Origin: Acidimicrobiaceae bacterium
Lineage (GTDB): Bacteria; Actinomycetota; Acidimicrobiia; Acidimicrobiales; RAAP-2
NCBI GenBank assembly: GCA_003133325.1
Contig: PKXA01000035.1
Coordinates: 1-36,695, forward strand
Direction of reading: 5' to 3'
DNA length: 36,695 nt
Shown here piece after piece: positions 1 to 8,160 of the stretch. Within the stretch, counting starts at the first letter, position 1. Each line of letters opens with the position of its first letter. The notes beneath the pieces were generated by a model. The model was not told where the DNA came from. It worked only from the letters and a program-made list of their open reading frames with translations, and made no database searches. A program made the position numbers and the translations under genes.

Positions 1-798
1 CAACGATTCCGGCGTTCCCTCGACAAACCAAGTCGAACCGCTTCCGGCCAATCGTGGTTCCGCTCCGGTGGCGGTTGCGAGCACTTCACGCCAGAGGGCA
101 AGCCGGGGCTCTACCGAAATCGCCGGCATCTCGAGGTCATTGCCACCTGCACCGGCTGGCGGAGCCGACCTCTGGAGAGCCAGCGAGTCCCACGCCCTGT
201 AGACCGCGCCGGTATCCACTCCGAACGGCAGCAGCAGAAGGGTGAACGCCTGGTCTCTATGCTCCAGCGCTGTCACTGATTCACCGATGCCCTTCACAAG
301 AGCCCGTCCTCCGGCTACACAGAACGGGACGTCAGCCCCCAGCTTCGCGGCCACGTCGAGATCAGTGCTTCCAGCCCATCGGAGGACGGCCGCGGCGTCG
401 GCGGATCCGCCACCGAGCCCGGCACCCACCGGGATCCTTTTGATCAGCCGGACCCGAGCGGCGCGATCGACGGCAAGCAGAGCCCGATTGACCAAATTGT
501 CGGGACCGGTCGAGAGGGCCGAAAACTCGGCCGCCGAGTCATCGGATGAGCCCGATACTTCAGCGTCACCAGGCCTTTCTCCACTCTCGATGGTGAGCCC
601 GTCCCCCGGGCCGATCTCCAGCGTGTCAGCCAGGTCGAGAGTGACCATTTCGGATTCGATCTCGTGATACCCGTCGAGATGGACCCCCGTGACCGTCAAC
701 GACAGGGTCAGTTTGGCCGGAGCCGACACTTGGGTGGTACCACCGGTCTCACCGGTCTGGTTGTGCCCCCTGCGCTCCCCGGGATCCCCCTGTCTCAT
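1..798 (-). CDS. ispE: 4-diphosphocytidyl-2-C-methyl-D-erythritol kinase, 3' end cut by window edge
   Basis: GHMP-family kinase that phosphorylates CDP-methylerythritol in the cytoplasmic MEP route to isoprenoids. About 266 codons are visible; the family usually has 280-310, so only the C-terminal tail lies outside the window. The N-terminal APAKLTLSLTV strand and the ATP-binding glycine-rich PVGAGLGGGSADAAA motif near residue 125 are clear, and the C-terminal LAGSGSTWF segment matches the third GHMP motif. The ATG start at 798 shares ATGA with the rsmA stop, so the two are translationally coupled; a later in-frame GTG (VSAPAKL) is an alternative. A low-complexity N-terminal extension of about 22 residues precedes the domain. 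Last visible gene of the metG-tatD-rlpA-rsmA-ispE run. Confidence 0.93.
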   Translation of the reverse strand, partial: MRQGDPGERRGHNQTGETGGTTQVSAPAKLTLSLTVTGVHLDGYHEIESEMVTLDLADTLEIGPGDGLTIESGERPGDAEVSGSSDDSAAEFSALSTGPDNLVNRALLAVDRAARVRLIKRIPVGAGLGGGSADAAAVLRWAGSTDLDVAAKLGADVPFCVAGGRALVKGIGESVTALEHRDQAFTLLLLPFGVDTGAVYRAWDSLALQRSAPPAGAGGNDLEMPAISVEPRLALWREVLATATGAEPRLAGSGSTWFVEGTPESL

Positions 799-1667
799 GA
801 GACGCTCGGTTCCGTCGGGTGCCAAGCCGCCAGTCTCCCCCACTCGTCCAGGCCCAGTTCCTCCGCCCGGGCCGTCGGTGCGATGCCCGCCGCTTCGAAT
901 GCTTCGGATTGAACCAGCCCATCCAGGGAACGGCGGAGCATCTTGCGACGGTGGGCGAAGCCGGCACGGACGACAGCGAACAGACGGTCGTACGACACAT
1001 TGGCAGTGTCTCCCATTGGAGGTGGCCGGCGGTCCAGACGCACCAGCACCGACTCCACCTTGGGGCGGGGGATGAAGACCGAAGCCGGTACCCTGCCGAC
1101 CACAGAGGCGCGAGCCCAGTAGGCCACCTTCACCGACACCGCCCCGTACGCCTCATCTCCCGCCTCGGCTGCCAACCGCTCGCCGACCTCACGTTGGACC
1201 ATGACCAGCAACGATGAGACCTGTGGCGCCTCTTCTAGTACCCGGATGACCAACGGAACGGCCACGTTGTAAGGCAGATTGGCCACCAGGGACCATGCCG
1301 AGTCCGAAGACCCGCCTTCGGCATCGGCGCCGACCTCATCTTCCAAGAGGGCCCGCCAGTCGAGCGACAGTGCGTCTGCCTCGACAACCCGGACGCCGAG
1401 TGGTTCCACCTGGGACCGGAGCACCGGAAGTACGTGCCGATCGATCTCCACAGCGGTCACGGAAGCGCCCGCCTCGGCCAACGCCAACGTCAATGATCCG
1501 AGACCGGCGCCGATCTCCACCACCCGGGATCCCGGACCGATACCGGCCAGGTGGACAATTTTCCGAACCGTGTTGCCGTCGGCCACGAAGTTCTGACCGA
1601 GGGCCCGACTGGGATGGAGATCATTTGCTTCAAGCAGTGCATGAATGTCTGCTCGGCCGTGGGTCAC
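795..1667 (-). CDS. rsmA: 16S rRNA (adenine1518/1519-N6)-dimethyltransferase RsmA/KsgA
   Basis: Dimethylates the two adjacent adenines in the helix 45 loop of 16S rRNA during late 30S assembly. 290 residues, normal for the family. The LGQNF entry motif is at about residue 23, SAM motif I VVEIGAGLGSLTLAL at about 49-63, and the catalytic motif IV NLPYNVAVP at about 130. The C-terminal helical domain (FAHRRKMLRRSL) is intact. The start is ATG at 1667, 12 nt after the stop of the RlpA-like gene, and the stop overlaps the ispE start by ATGA. Position between the wall gene and ispE matches the usual actinobacterial order. Confidence 0.96.
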   Translation of the reverse strand: MTHGRADIHALLEANDLHPSRALGQNFVADGNTVRKIVHLAGIGPGSRVVEIGAGLGSLTLALAEAGASVTAVEIDRHVLPVLRSQVEPLGVRVVEADALSLDWRALLEDEVGADAEGGSSDSAWSLVANLPYNVAVPLVIRVLEEAPQVSSLLVMVQREVGERLAAEAGDEAYGAVSVKVAYWARASVVGRVPASVFIPRPKVESVLVRLDRRPPPMGDTANVSYDRLFAVVRAGFAHRRKMLRRSLDGLVQSEAFEAAGIAPTARAEELGLDEWGRLAAWHPTEPSVS

Positions 1668-1679
1668 CCGCTCAGTGTG

Positions 1680-2414
1680 TCACCAGCTCAGCTCGGCATT
1701 GGGAATGACCCCCTGGGACAGAGGGGCGATCTGAGCGAAGGTGTCAGTGGCCAGGTCGATCTGTCGCGACGTATCGGCCTCGCGGTCGTCCACCGTGCAG
1801 CTGACCGTCTTCCCGTTATCCGGATTGGTGATGGTCACCACCGTGCCGAACGGCAACGTGGGGCTGGCGCACGTTCCGGGGGTGGCGTCGTAGTAGGTGA
1901 CGACGCCCGTCGTCGAGTTGGCCGCTGGGGCCTGAGCCGGGGCGGCGGCCGGGGCGGCGGCCGGGGCGGCCTGAGGAGCCTGGATGGTGGTCGGAGCCGG
2001 CACCGTGGTCGGTGAGATCCACGCCCGCTGAGGTTGGGTGGTCGGCGTGGAGTAGATGTGGGCCGGCACCGTGGTCGGCGTGGTGGTGGGTGGAGGGGTC
2101 GCCACCGTGGTTGGTGGGGTGGCCGTTGCGTTCACGTCGCCGGCCGCTGTGCCCGCGGGACCGGATGTCTTGATGCTGTCTGCAGCCAGTTGCCAGGCAG
2201 GGAAGTACCCACCATGGCTTGGCGGGGCCGACGCTTGGTGCGCGTGGCCGTGGCCGGGCCCGGACGCAGCCGAACTCGAACCGGTTTGGATGGCGATGAG
2301 CGGCACGATAAGTAGCGCTCCACAGAGGAGCAGTGCGGCACCGGGCCGACCACTCCGTTCGATTGAGGTCCTCAGAACTCCACCTTCGTCGGGGACGTAT
2401 ATGGACACATTCAA
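1680..2414 (-). CDS. RlpA-like double-psi beta-barrel cell-wall protein with Pro/Thr/Ala linker
   Basis: Predicted exported or membrane-anchored wall protein of about 244 residues. It has a short cytoplasmic N-terminus and one hydrophobic segment (GAALLLCGALLIVPLIAI). A long Pro/Thr/Ala-rich linker follows (PTTTPTTVP, AAPAAAPAAAP), then a C-terminal double-psi beta-barrel domain beginning GVVTYYDATPGTCASP, with two cysteines and an internal DDREADTSRQIDLATD segment typical of RlpA/expansin-like domains. Start choice: GGAGGAG sits 5 nt before a TTG at 2414, and an in-frame GTG at 2408 is the alternative; the frame is also open upstream to an ATG at 2474. It occupies the tatD-rsmA slot that in many Actinomycetota holds rpfB. 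A role in peptidoglycan remodelling is inferred from the domain and position only. Confidence 0.8.
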   Translation of the reverse strand: MNVSIYVPDEGGVLRTSIERSGRPGAALLLCGALLIVPLIAIQTGSSSAASGPGHGHAHQASAPPSHGGYFPAWQLAADSIKTSGPAGTAAGDVNATATPPTTVATPPPTTTPTTVPAHIYSTPTTQPQRAWISPTTVPAPTTIQAPQAAPAAAPAAAPAQAPAANSTTGVVTYYDATPGTCASPTLPFGTVVTITNPDNGKTVSCTVDDREADTSRQIDLATDTFAQIAPLSQGVIPNAELSW

Positions 2415-2553
2415 GCCGTCTCCTCCAAGCCGACTTAAATGAAATCGACCGCTATAAACAGCGGCCGCGACCAATACGCTAGACAGGTTCTTGCGCGCGA
2501 ATCAAACGCGGGACGCCAAAACGGTTACCCCTGGTAACAGTTAGTGCACAATT

Positions 2554-3537
2554 TCACAAGCCGAAACTGGCTCTGGAATTGCGGGTCGAGACCTCAGCCA
2601 CCAACTCTCTGCTTACCCCCTTGACGGCGGCAATTGTTGCTCCCACCAGGGGTACCCGGGCGGGCTCGTTGGGTGATCCACGATGGGGCACCGGGGTCAG
2701 AAATGGGGAGTCCGTTTCGATCAACAGGCGGTCAATCGGGCAGATTTTGGCCGCTTCCCGGACTTCGACCGCGGTCTTGAAAGTAACCACCCCACTGAAG
2801 GAGAGCGATGCCCCGAGGTCGAGACAGCGGCGAGCCTCCTCGGGTCCTCCGGTGAAGCAGTGGATGATGGTGTGCTCAGGGACGCCGGTGGCGACGAGGA
2901 TATCGATGGTGTCGTCCCACGCCTCGCGGGTATGGATCACCAGGGCAAGGCGGTGGTGGAAGGCCAATCCAATCTGTGCGGCGAACGCGGCGCGCTGCGC
3001 GTCACGCGGTGAATGATCGTAGTGATAATCGAGTCCGCATTCTCCTATACCGACCACAATTGTCGAAGGATTATTCGCGTTCGATCCGGCGTTCGATCCG
3101 GCGACTGAACCGGCCCCCAGGTCCGGCAGTTCGGCACCGAGGATGGAGTCCAAAGTCTCCACTCCGTTGATGGCATCGTGAGGATGAAGCCCAACGGTTG
3201 CCCACATCTGGACCCCCTCAGCCGTGGCCACCGAATCGGCTCGGGCCATTCTCCGGGCCAGATCCACTGCCTCCCGCGAGGTGGTGGCGTCAGTTCCCAC
3301 GCAGACCATCCGGGTCACCCCGGCTTCCGATGCCCGGGCAATGGCCGCGGCCAGTCGGGTGGCATGAGGCTCTCGGTTGGTCTCCGCCTCTTGACCCCCG
3401 TCCCCTTCTTCGTCTGCCAGGTAGGCCGATTGAAGATGACAGTGCGAGTCAAACCATTCGACGACGGCATCGTTGGGCCGGCTGCCCTGGTGTCCGTCGC
3501 CGCCCGTGGCATCGGGATTCACCCCGGTGAGGCTCAT
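2554..3537 (-). CDS. tatD: TatD-family metal-dependent hydrolase / deoxyribonuclease
   Basis: TIM-barrel amidohydrolase-like nuclease. The metal ligands are all visible in order: DSHCHL (HxH) near residue 30, GIGECGLDYHYD (Glu), LVIHTREAWDD (His), IIHCFTGG (His) and LIETDSPFL (Asp). 327 residues, longer than the usual ~260 because of a 25-residue N-terminal leader and a low-complexity GSVAGSNAGSNANNPS insertion before the Glu motif. The ATG at 3537 overlaps the metG stop as ATGA, which decides the start over an upstream in-frame codon at 3600. The metG-tatD coupling is widely conserved. Confidence 0.94.
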   Translation of the reverse strand: MSLTGVNPDATGGDGHQGSRPNDAVVEWFDSHCHLQSAYLADEEGDGGQEAETNREPHATRLAAAIARASEAGVTRMVCVGTDATTSREAVDLARRMARADSVATAEGVQMWATVGLHPHDAINGVETLDSILGAELPDLGAGSVAGSNAGSNANNPSTIVVGIGECGLDYHYDHSPRDAQRAAFAAQIGLAFHHRLALVIHTREAWDDTIDILVATGVPEHTIIHCFTGGPEEARRCLDLGASLSFSGVVTFKTAVEVREAAKICPIDRLLIETDSPFLTPVPHRGSPNEPARVPLVGATIAAVKGVSRELVAEVSTRNSRASFGL

Positions 3538-5039
3538 TTCCGTCGTGGAAAGAGCGGGGCACCCTTCTCCACGTCCAGGCCCCCGGGATAGCCGCCCCAA
3601 ACGGCTGCCTCGGGCAGGCGCTGGTCAACCGGGGATCCGCTGAGTCCGATCCGTCGCCATATCTGCTCGGCGGTGGCGGGCATGGCCGGCACAACCAAGA
3701 CCGACACCAGGCGGAGTACCTCGAGGGCGCTGCCCAATACTGCGTCGACACCCGGGCCGGGGTCGGCCTTCCAGGGCTCGGCAGTCTCCAACTCGGCGTT
3801 GGTCTCCCGTAGGAGTCTCCAGGTCGCCTCGAGGCCCAGATTGGGTTGCCCGGCGTTCCACGCGTCGGTCACTTCGGACACCACTTCGACCGCCACCGAT
3901 GCCAGACGACTTTCGGGGTCCGGAGCGGGACCCGTTCCTCCGCACTTGGATCCCACCACCGTGGCTACCCGCGACAAGAGATTCCCCAGATTGTTGGCCA
4001 GGTCGGCGTTGTAACGACTGGCTATCCCTTCGGCTGAGAAGTCCCCGTCCAACCCCAATGGAGTATCTCTCAGCAGGTAGTAACGCACCGGATCGACGCC
4101 GAATTCGGCAGTGAGCTCGCCAGGAGAGATCTTGTTGAGGCTGGATTTCGACATTTTGACGCCGCTGACCAGTAACCATCCGTGGACCTGCACGTGCGCC
4201 GGAGGGTCGAGGCCGGCGGCCATGCACATGGCGGGCCACCACACACAGTGGAACCGGATGATCTCCTTGCCGATGAGATGGTGAACCGATGGCCACCACT
4301 GCTCGAACCGCTCCATGTCCTGGCCGTACCCGATGGCAGTCAGATAGTTGACCAGCGCGTCGTACCAGACGTAGAAGACGTGTTGCTCGTCCCACGGGAC
4401 CGGGACGCCCCAGTCGATGGAGGTCCGGGTGATGGAGATGTCCCGTAAGCCTCCCTTGATGAAGCTCAGCGCCTCGTTTCGCTTCGATTCGGGGGCCACC
4501 GCCTCTGGGTTCGCCTCATACCAGTCGATCAGCCGCTGTTCGAAGGCACTGAGCCGAAAGAAGTAGTTGTCCTCCTCGAGGAGCTCCACCGGGCGAAGGT
4601 GGACCGGGCAGAGAGTGCCGTCGACCAGCTCGTCCTCGTTGTAGTACTGCTCGCACGGTACGCAGTAGAGGCCACGGTAGGTGTCCTTGACGATCCACCC
4701 GTTCTCACGGATTTTGGTCAGAAACTGCTGCACGGCCCGATGGTGACGGGGCTCCGTGGTCCGGATGAAGTCGTCGTTGGAGATGTTGAGGTCGGCCCAT
4801 GCCGCCGCGAATCGCGGAGACAGCAGATCGGTCCACTCCTGCGGGGTGACGCCATGTTCTTCAGCGGCCCGTGCCACTTTCTGGCCGTGCTCATCGGTTC
4901 CGGTGAGAAAGAAGACGTCGTCGCCGATCAGCCGGTGCCAGCGGGCCAGTGCATCGGCATTGACGGTGGCATAGGCGTGGCCGACGTGGGGCGCGTCGTT
5001 GACGTAGTAGATCGGCGTGGTGACGTAGTAGCGGGACAC
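3534..5039 (-). CDS. metG: methionyl-tRNA synthetase
   Basis: Class I aminoacyl-tRNA synthetase that charges tRNA-Met. The sequence opens SRYYVTTPIYYVNDAPHVGHAY, whose HVGH is the class I HIGH motif. A CxxC...CxxH zinc-knuckle segment (YCVPCEQ, LCPVH) follows near residue 125, and the KMSKS loop (SGVKMSKSSLNK) is at about 295. The C-terminal anticodon-binding helices are present and there is no appended tRNA-binding OB domain. I place the start at GTG 5039 because it begins exactly where the family does. An in-frame GTG at 5144, preceded by a weak GAAGAAAAG, would add 35 low-complexity residues encoded partly by an 18-bp tandem repeat. The stop overlaps the tatD start. Confidence 0.93.
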   Translation of the reverse strand: MSRYYVTTPIYYVNDAPHVGHAYATVNADALARWHRLIGDDVFFLTGTDEHGQKVARAAEEHGVTPQEWTDLLSPRFAAAWADLNISNDDFIRTTEPRHHRAVQQFLTKIRENGWIVKDTYRGLYCVPCEQYYNEDELVDGTLCPVHLRPVELLEEDNYFFRLSAFEQRLIDWYEANPEAVAPESKRNEALSFIKGGLRDISITRTSIDWGVPVPWDEQHVFYVWYDALVNYLTAIGYGQDMERFEQWWPSVHHLIGKEIIRFHCVWWPAMCMAAGLDPPAHVQVHGWLLVSGVKMSKSSLNKISPGELTAEFGVDPVRYYLLRDTPLGLDGDFSAEGIASRYNADLANNLGNLLSRVATVVGSKCGGTGPAPDPESRLASVAVEVVSEVTDAWNAGQPNLGLEATWRLLRETNAELETAEPWKADPGPGVDAVLGSALEVLRLVSVLVVPAMPATAEQIWRRIGLSGSPVDQRLPEAAVWGGYPGGLDVEKGAPLFPRRK

Positions 5040-5088
5040 TGCCCAGTAGCGTACCGATCCCGCCCCTGGTCGCCGACCGCATCGTGGA

Positions 5089-5124
5089 GGTGTGGGGCCA
5101 TGCACCGGTGTGGGGCCATACACC
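5089..5124. repeat. 18-bp tandem duplication upstream of metG
   Basis: Two consecutive copies of an 18-bp unit, ggtgtggggccatRcacc, differ at one position (G or A). Read on the metG strand each copy can form a small GGTG...CACC hairpin around ATGGCCCC. The length is a multiple of three, so the longer metG reading frame stays open through it. It is either part of an extended metG N-terminus or of its leader. Confidence 0.85.
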
Positions 5125-5162
5125 GGTCCGGCACCGTCGGTCACTTTTCTTCAGCTATGCGG

Positions 5163-5705
5163 TCACCAGTTTGCTACGTGGCAGCCACCACGGCCGGTGC
5201 GTTCGGAAAAACGCTGGTGGTACTCCTCGGCGGGCCAGAAGGTGCTCGCCGGCGTTACTTCGGTCACGATGGGCCGCTTGAATCGCACTTGATACTCGTC
5301 GAGGGAGGTCCGTGCCGCATTCTCCTGTGCCTTGTTGCGAGTGAAGACAGCCGAACGGTACTGGGTACCGTGATCGGGGCCCTGCCGGTTGAGGGTGGTG
5401 GGGTCGTGGTGCCGCCAGAACTCCTCGAGGAGGGTCTCGAACGAGACCTGACTCGGGTCGAAGGTGACCAGCACCGCTTCCGCGTGCCCGGTTCGGCCCG
5501 AACACACCTGCTCATAGGACGGATGGCCGACCTCACCTCCCTCGTAACCGGAGATGGCATCCAGCACCCCGGGTATGGCCCGGAAGAACTCCTCAACACC
5601 CCAGAAGCAGCCGGCGGCGAAGGCGGCGCTGTCCAATCCTTCGGCGACGTCGTCGGGTCCGATCCCTGACGCCTGTGTCTTGTCCAACTCAGTTCGTCCG
5701 AACAT
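5163..5705 (-). CDS. msrA: peptide-methionine (S)-S-oxide reductase MsrA
   Basis: Repairs methionine-S-sulfoxide in oxidised proteins using thioredoxin-type reductants. About 180 residues. The catalytic AGCFWGVEEFF motif is near residue 30, followed by the family blocks GYEGGE, YEQVCSGRTGHAE and FWRHHDPT, and the DHGTQYRSA substrate-binding block. One further cysteine lies near the C-terminus (GGCHVANW) and may serve as resolving residue. The ATG at 5705 is preceded by GAGAGGGA at good spacing, and longer in-frame starts read into the rsmI end. It lies 34 nt downstream of rsmI and upstream of metG on the same strand. Confidence 0.93.
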   Translation of the reverse strand: MFGRTELDKTQASGIGPDDVAEGLDSAAFAAGCFWGVEEFFRAIPGVLDAISGYEGGEVGHPSYEQVCSGRTGHAEAVLVTFDPSQVSFETLLEEFWRHHDPTTLNRQGPDHGTQYRSAVFTRNKAQENAARTSLDEYQVRFKRPIVTEVTPASTFWPAEEYHQRFSERTGRGGCHVANW

Positions 5706-5739
5706 CACAGTCCCTCTCGGTCGGTCCAACCCGCCATCG

Positions 5740-6768
5740 CTATCTTGTCCCCCCAGGTGGAACACCGGGGGTTGGGTCGTCATTCCGGGCGGCGAGGGCC
5801 AGGTCGTACACCCGCCGACGGGCGATTCCGAACTCGGCCGCCACCTCATCGACCGCCCCTCGGGTTCTCTCGCCGGCGGCGAGACGGACTTCCAGAGCCT
5901 CGATCAGAGGCCCGTCTGCAACGTCATCCATCTCCACCTCGGGAGCACCGGCCAGCACAATGACCACTTCTCCCCGAACTGGCATTGATGATGCCCGCGA
6001 TGCTGCGCCGGCAACCGTGCCGCGCCAGATTTCCTCGTGGAGTTTGGTCAACTCCCGGGCCACCGCTATCTCGCGGTCGTCGCCACACTCGCGGGCCAAG
6101 TCAGCCAAGGTGGCAGCCAGGCGACCCGGTGCTTCGTACAGCACGGTGGTGCGAGACTCCTCGGCCACCGTCGTCAGTCGACTTCGCCGCTCTTTTCCCG
6201 ACCGCGGGAGGAACCCCTCGAAACAGAATCGCTCGGTGGGTAACCCGCTGGCCACCAGTGCAGCCAGCCCAGCCGAAGGTCCGGGAATCACCGAGATGGT
6301 CAGGCCGGCTGCAGCGACCGCGGCCACAACCCGACTCCCGGGGTCGGAGATCCCGGGCATACCGGCATCACTGACGACCGCCACCGTCCGGCCTCGGGCG
6401 ACCGACGCAATCACTTCATCGATCCGGTCGACTTCATTGTGCTGGTGGAGGGAGCGAAGCCTCACCCCCGAGATGCCGGCGTGAGTCAGGAGCTTGCGGG
6501 AGTGCCGGGTGTCCTCGCAGTAGATGACGTCGGCGGCGGACAGAACGTCGACGGCCCTGGGGGACAGGTCACCCAGGTTACCGATGGGGGTTCCGACGAG
6601 GACCAGAGCTCCCCTTCCAGCACTCCCCTGCCCCGCCGACCCCACCGCGTCCGAAACCGTCCCCCCGTCGTAGTCGATGCCGGCCTCGTCGTCGTCGTCG
6701 TCGTCGTCGGCGTCGTCGGCGTCGTCCTCCCAACCCTCGAGCTCTTCGAGGATCTCCGGGTCGATCAT
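5740..6768 (-). CDS. rsmI: 16S rRNA (cytidine1402-2'-O)-methyltransferase RsmI with acidic N-terminal extension
   Basis: Tetrapyrrole-methylase-fold enzyme that 2'-O-methylates C1402 of 16S rRNA. The core begins LVLVGTPIGNLGDLSPRA and continues with YCEDTRHSRKLL, VAVVSDAGMPGISDPG, VIPGPSAGLAAL and FEGFLPR, all RsmI blocks. 342 residues against about 280 for the family. The excess is an N-terminal tail of about 55 residues with a run of Asp/Glu, GWEDDADDADDDDDDDEAG. The start is fixed by TGATG: the last base of the DUF192 stop is the first base of the rsmI ATG at 6768. The tail is encoded by GAC-rich repeats prone to slippage and is probably disordered. Confidence 0.93.
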   Translation of the reverse strand: MIDPEILEELEGWEDDADDADDDDDDDEAGIDYDGGTVSDAVGSAGQGSAGRGALVLVGTPIGNLGDLSPRAVDVLSAADVIYCEDTRHSRKLLTHAGISGVRLRSLHQHNEVDRIDEVIASVARGRTVAVVSDAGMPGISDPGSRVVAAVAAAGLTISVIPGPSAGLAALVASGLPTERFCFEGFLPRSGKERRSRLTTVAEESRTTVLYEAPGRLAATLADLARECGDDREIAVARELTKLHEEIWRGTVAGAASRASSMPVRGEVVIVLAGAPEVEMDDVADGPLIEALEVRLAAGERTRGAVDEVAAEFGIARRRVYDLALAARNDDPTPGVPPGGTR

Positions 6769-7094
6769 CACCGGAGCTCCAGGTGGTCGCCGACCCGGAG
6801 CCCCCATCGTTCGAATGCCCCGGCTTGCGCTTCGATCACCGAACGACCTCCCCGGCGGGGAAATGACATCCGCCAAGGTGCCAACGTGGTGACACCGACC
6901 ACCACCATCTCCTTGTCGCAAAAGGCCACATCGATCCCGAATTTCATCCCCAACGTATGCACGGCCCGGGTGTGGGGAAGCACCATGGCCCCTTCGTAGG
7001 CGGTCCGCCCGAGAAGGCCCTTGGATCGCTGGCCAAAGTTCGATGCCACCTCCGCAGTCGCCAACACATCTCCTTCGCACAACAACCAGGTCAC
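6768..7094 (-). CDS. DUF192 / UPF0127 family protein
   Basis: Small beta-barrel protein of 108 residues matching DUF192: early GQRSKGLLGRTAYEGAMVLP, then HTLGMKFGIDVAFCDKEMVVV and a C-terminal VIEAQAGAFERWGLRVGDHLEL. The family's biochemical role is not established. No signal peptide is visible, although many members are exported. The start is GTG at 7094; no TANNNT box lies at leaderless distance and only a weak GGGCGG precedes it. It is translationally coupled to rsmI by TGATG. Confidence 0.87.
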   Translation of the reverse strand: MTWLLCEGDVLATAEVASNFGQRSKGLLGRTAYEGAMVLPHTRAVHTLGMKFGIDVAFCDKEMVVVGVTTLAPWRMSFPRRGGRSVIEAQAGAFERWGLRVGDHLELR

Positions 7095-7132
7095 AAGTTG
7101 CCGCCCGTTGGCTCAGCGGCCTGTATCCCGAC

Positions 7133-7138
7133 TAACAT
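7133..7138 (+). promoter_or_regulatory. putative -10 box of bL37 gene
   Basis: TAACAT, 9 nt before the GTG at 7148, with no Shine-Dalgarno sequence between. Transcription from this box would begin at or next to the start codon (leaderless). The weak upstream TTGGCT at 7108 is 19 nt away. Confidence 0.45.
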
Positions 7139-7147
7139 CTTCAAACT

Positions 7148-7231
7148 GTGTCCAAGCGAACCAACAAACGCAAGCTGCGCGCCAAAAAGAAGGCCAACCA
7201 CGGAAAAAAGCCGAACTGCGGTCGGGGCTGA
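7148..7231 (+). CDS. bL37-like small ribosomal protein, 27 codons
   Basis: Very short basic protein: SKRTNKRKLRAKKKANHGKKP follows the initiator GTG and the chain ends NCGRG. The Lys/Arg-rich stretch followed by (K)ANHGK(K/R)PN is the signature I recognise from the actinobacterial large-subunit protein bL37, which runs about 24-28 residues in the family. It is divergent from the DUF192 gene and ends 32 nt before the convergent glycerophosphodiesterase. A small GAGCC-TTTCC-GGCTC hairpin overlaps the stop codon. Translation is probably leaderless. Too short for most gene finders. Confidence 0.78.
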   Translation: MSKRTNKRKLRAKKKANHGKKPNCGRG

Positions 7232-7263
7232 GCCTTTCCGGCTCGTCTGTCTGACTCCGACGT

Positions 7264-8154
7264 TCACGCTTCTTCCGTTCCTGGGCGCCACGCTTCCTGG
7301 CGGGCGTTGAGTACGCCGACCAAGGCGGTAGGTCGATCGGTGATGATGCCGTCGACCCCCAGGTCGCACAAGCGTTGCATCTCTGACTCTTCTTCGATGG
7401 TCCACACGTGGACCGCCAGGCCCTCCCGGTGGGCCACTTCGACGAACCTTTCGTCAACAAGCCTCAGCTCACCGTAGGCAGCAGGCACCTGCAAGGCGAC
7501 GTGACGCATCGGAAGCGGGTCGTCACCTGCCCTCACCGCCTGAAGGAAGGCAGCCACCGCCATGGTGCCGGCAGACGTAGGGATGTCGGGCGCAAACGAT
7601 GAAAACGAGTCGGTGGCACTGTCCAGAAACGACGCCACGATCACGTCGTCACCTCGCCCAAAACTCTTCAGCATGACAGCCAGCGCCTCTTCGTAGGGCG
7701 CCACCGTCGGGGAGGTTTGCTTGATGTCGAGATTGAGCACCACCCCCGGGAATTCTTCGAGAACTTGTTCCAAAGTGGCGACCCCGAAGGCAGGGTCATC
7801 GGGGGCCCGGCCACGAAAGGGGTAGCTGCCCGGGTCCAACCCGGGTGACACGTCGGCGCCGGGTACCCACCAATAGGCATTGTCGAGTGAGCGCACCTCG
7901 GCCAGGGTCAGGTCGGCAAGGTTTCCCGAGCCGTTGGTGGTGCGGTCGACCGTCGGATCGTGGCTAACCACCAGATGGCCGTCCGAGGTGGCGTGCACGT
8001 CAAGTTCGATGCCGGTGGCCCCGGCGGCCAGGGCGGACCGGATCGCGTACAGCGTCGACGCCGGGCCCTCCCATGCCCCACCTTGATGGGCGTAGGAGAT
8101 GACCCGCCGGAGCATCCAGGGAGATTGCCGGCTCGGATCGGGTGAGTCGTCCAC
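7264..8154 (-). CDS. glycerophosphodiester phosphodiesterase
   Basis: GDPD-family hydrolase that releases glycerol-3-phosphate from deacylated phospholipids. 296 residues. The catalytic region is intact: YAHQGGAWEGPASTL with the first His, GIELDVHATSDGHLVVSHDP with the Glu/Asp metal ligands and second His, then VDRTTNGSG. The C-terminal strand GVDGIITDRPT is typical. HQGG replaces the commoner HRG, a variant that also occurs in actinobacterial members. No signal peptide, so probably cytoplasmic. The start at GTG 8154 is supported by TACCGT exactly 6 nt upstream; an internal ATG (MLRRVISYAHQGG) at 8115 is the alternative. Confidence 0.9.
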   Translation of the reverse strand: MDDSPDPSRQSPWMLRRVISYAHQGGAWEGPASTLYAIRSALAAGATGIELDVHATSDGHLVVSHDPTVDRTTNGSGNLADLTLAEVRSLDNAYWWVPGADVSPGLDPGSYPFRGRAPDDPAFGVATLEQVLEEFPGVVLNLDIKQTSPTVAPYEEALAVMLKSFGRGDDVIVASFLDSATDSFSSFAPDIPTSAGTMAVAAFLQAVRAGDDPLPMRHVALQVPAAYGELRLVDERFVEVAHREGLAVHVWTIEEESEMQRLCDLGVDGIITDRPTALVGVLNARQEAWRPGTEEA

Positions 8155-8160
8155 GGAAGA

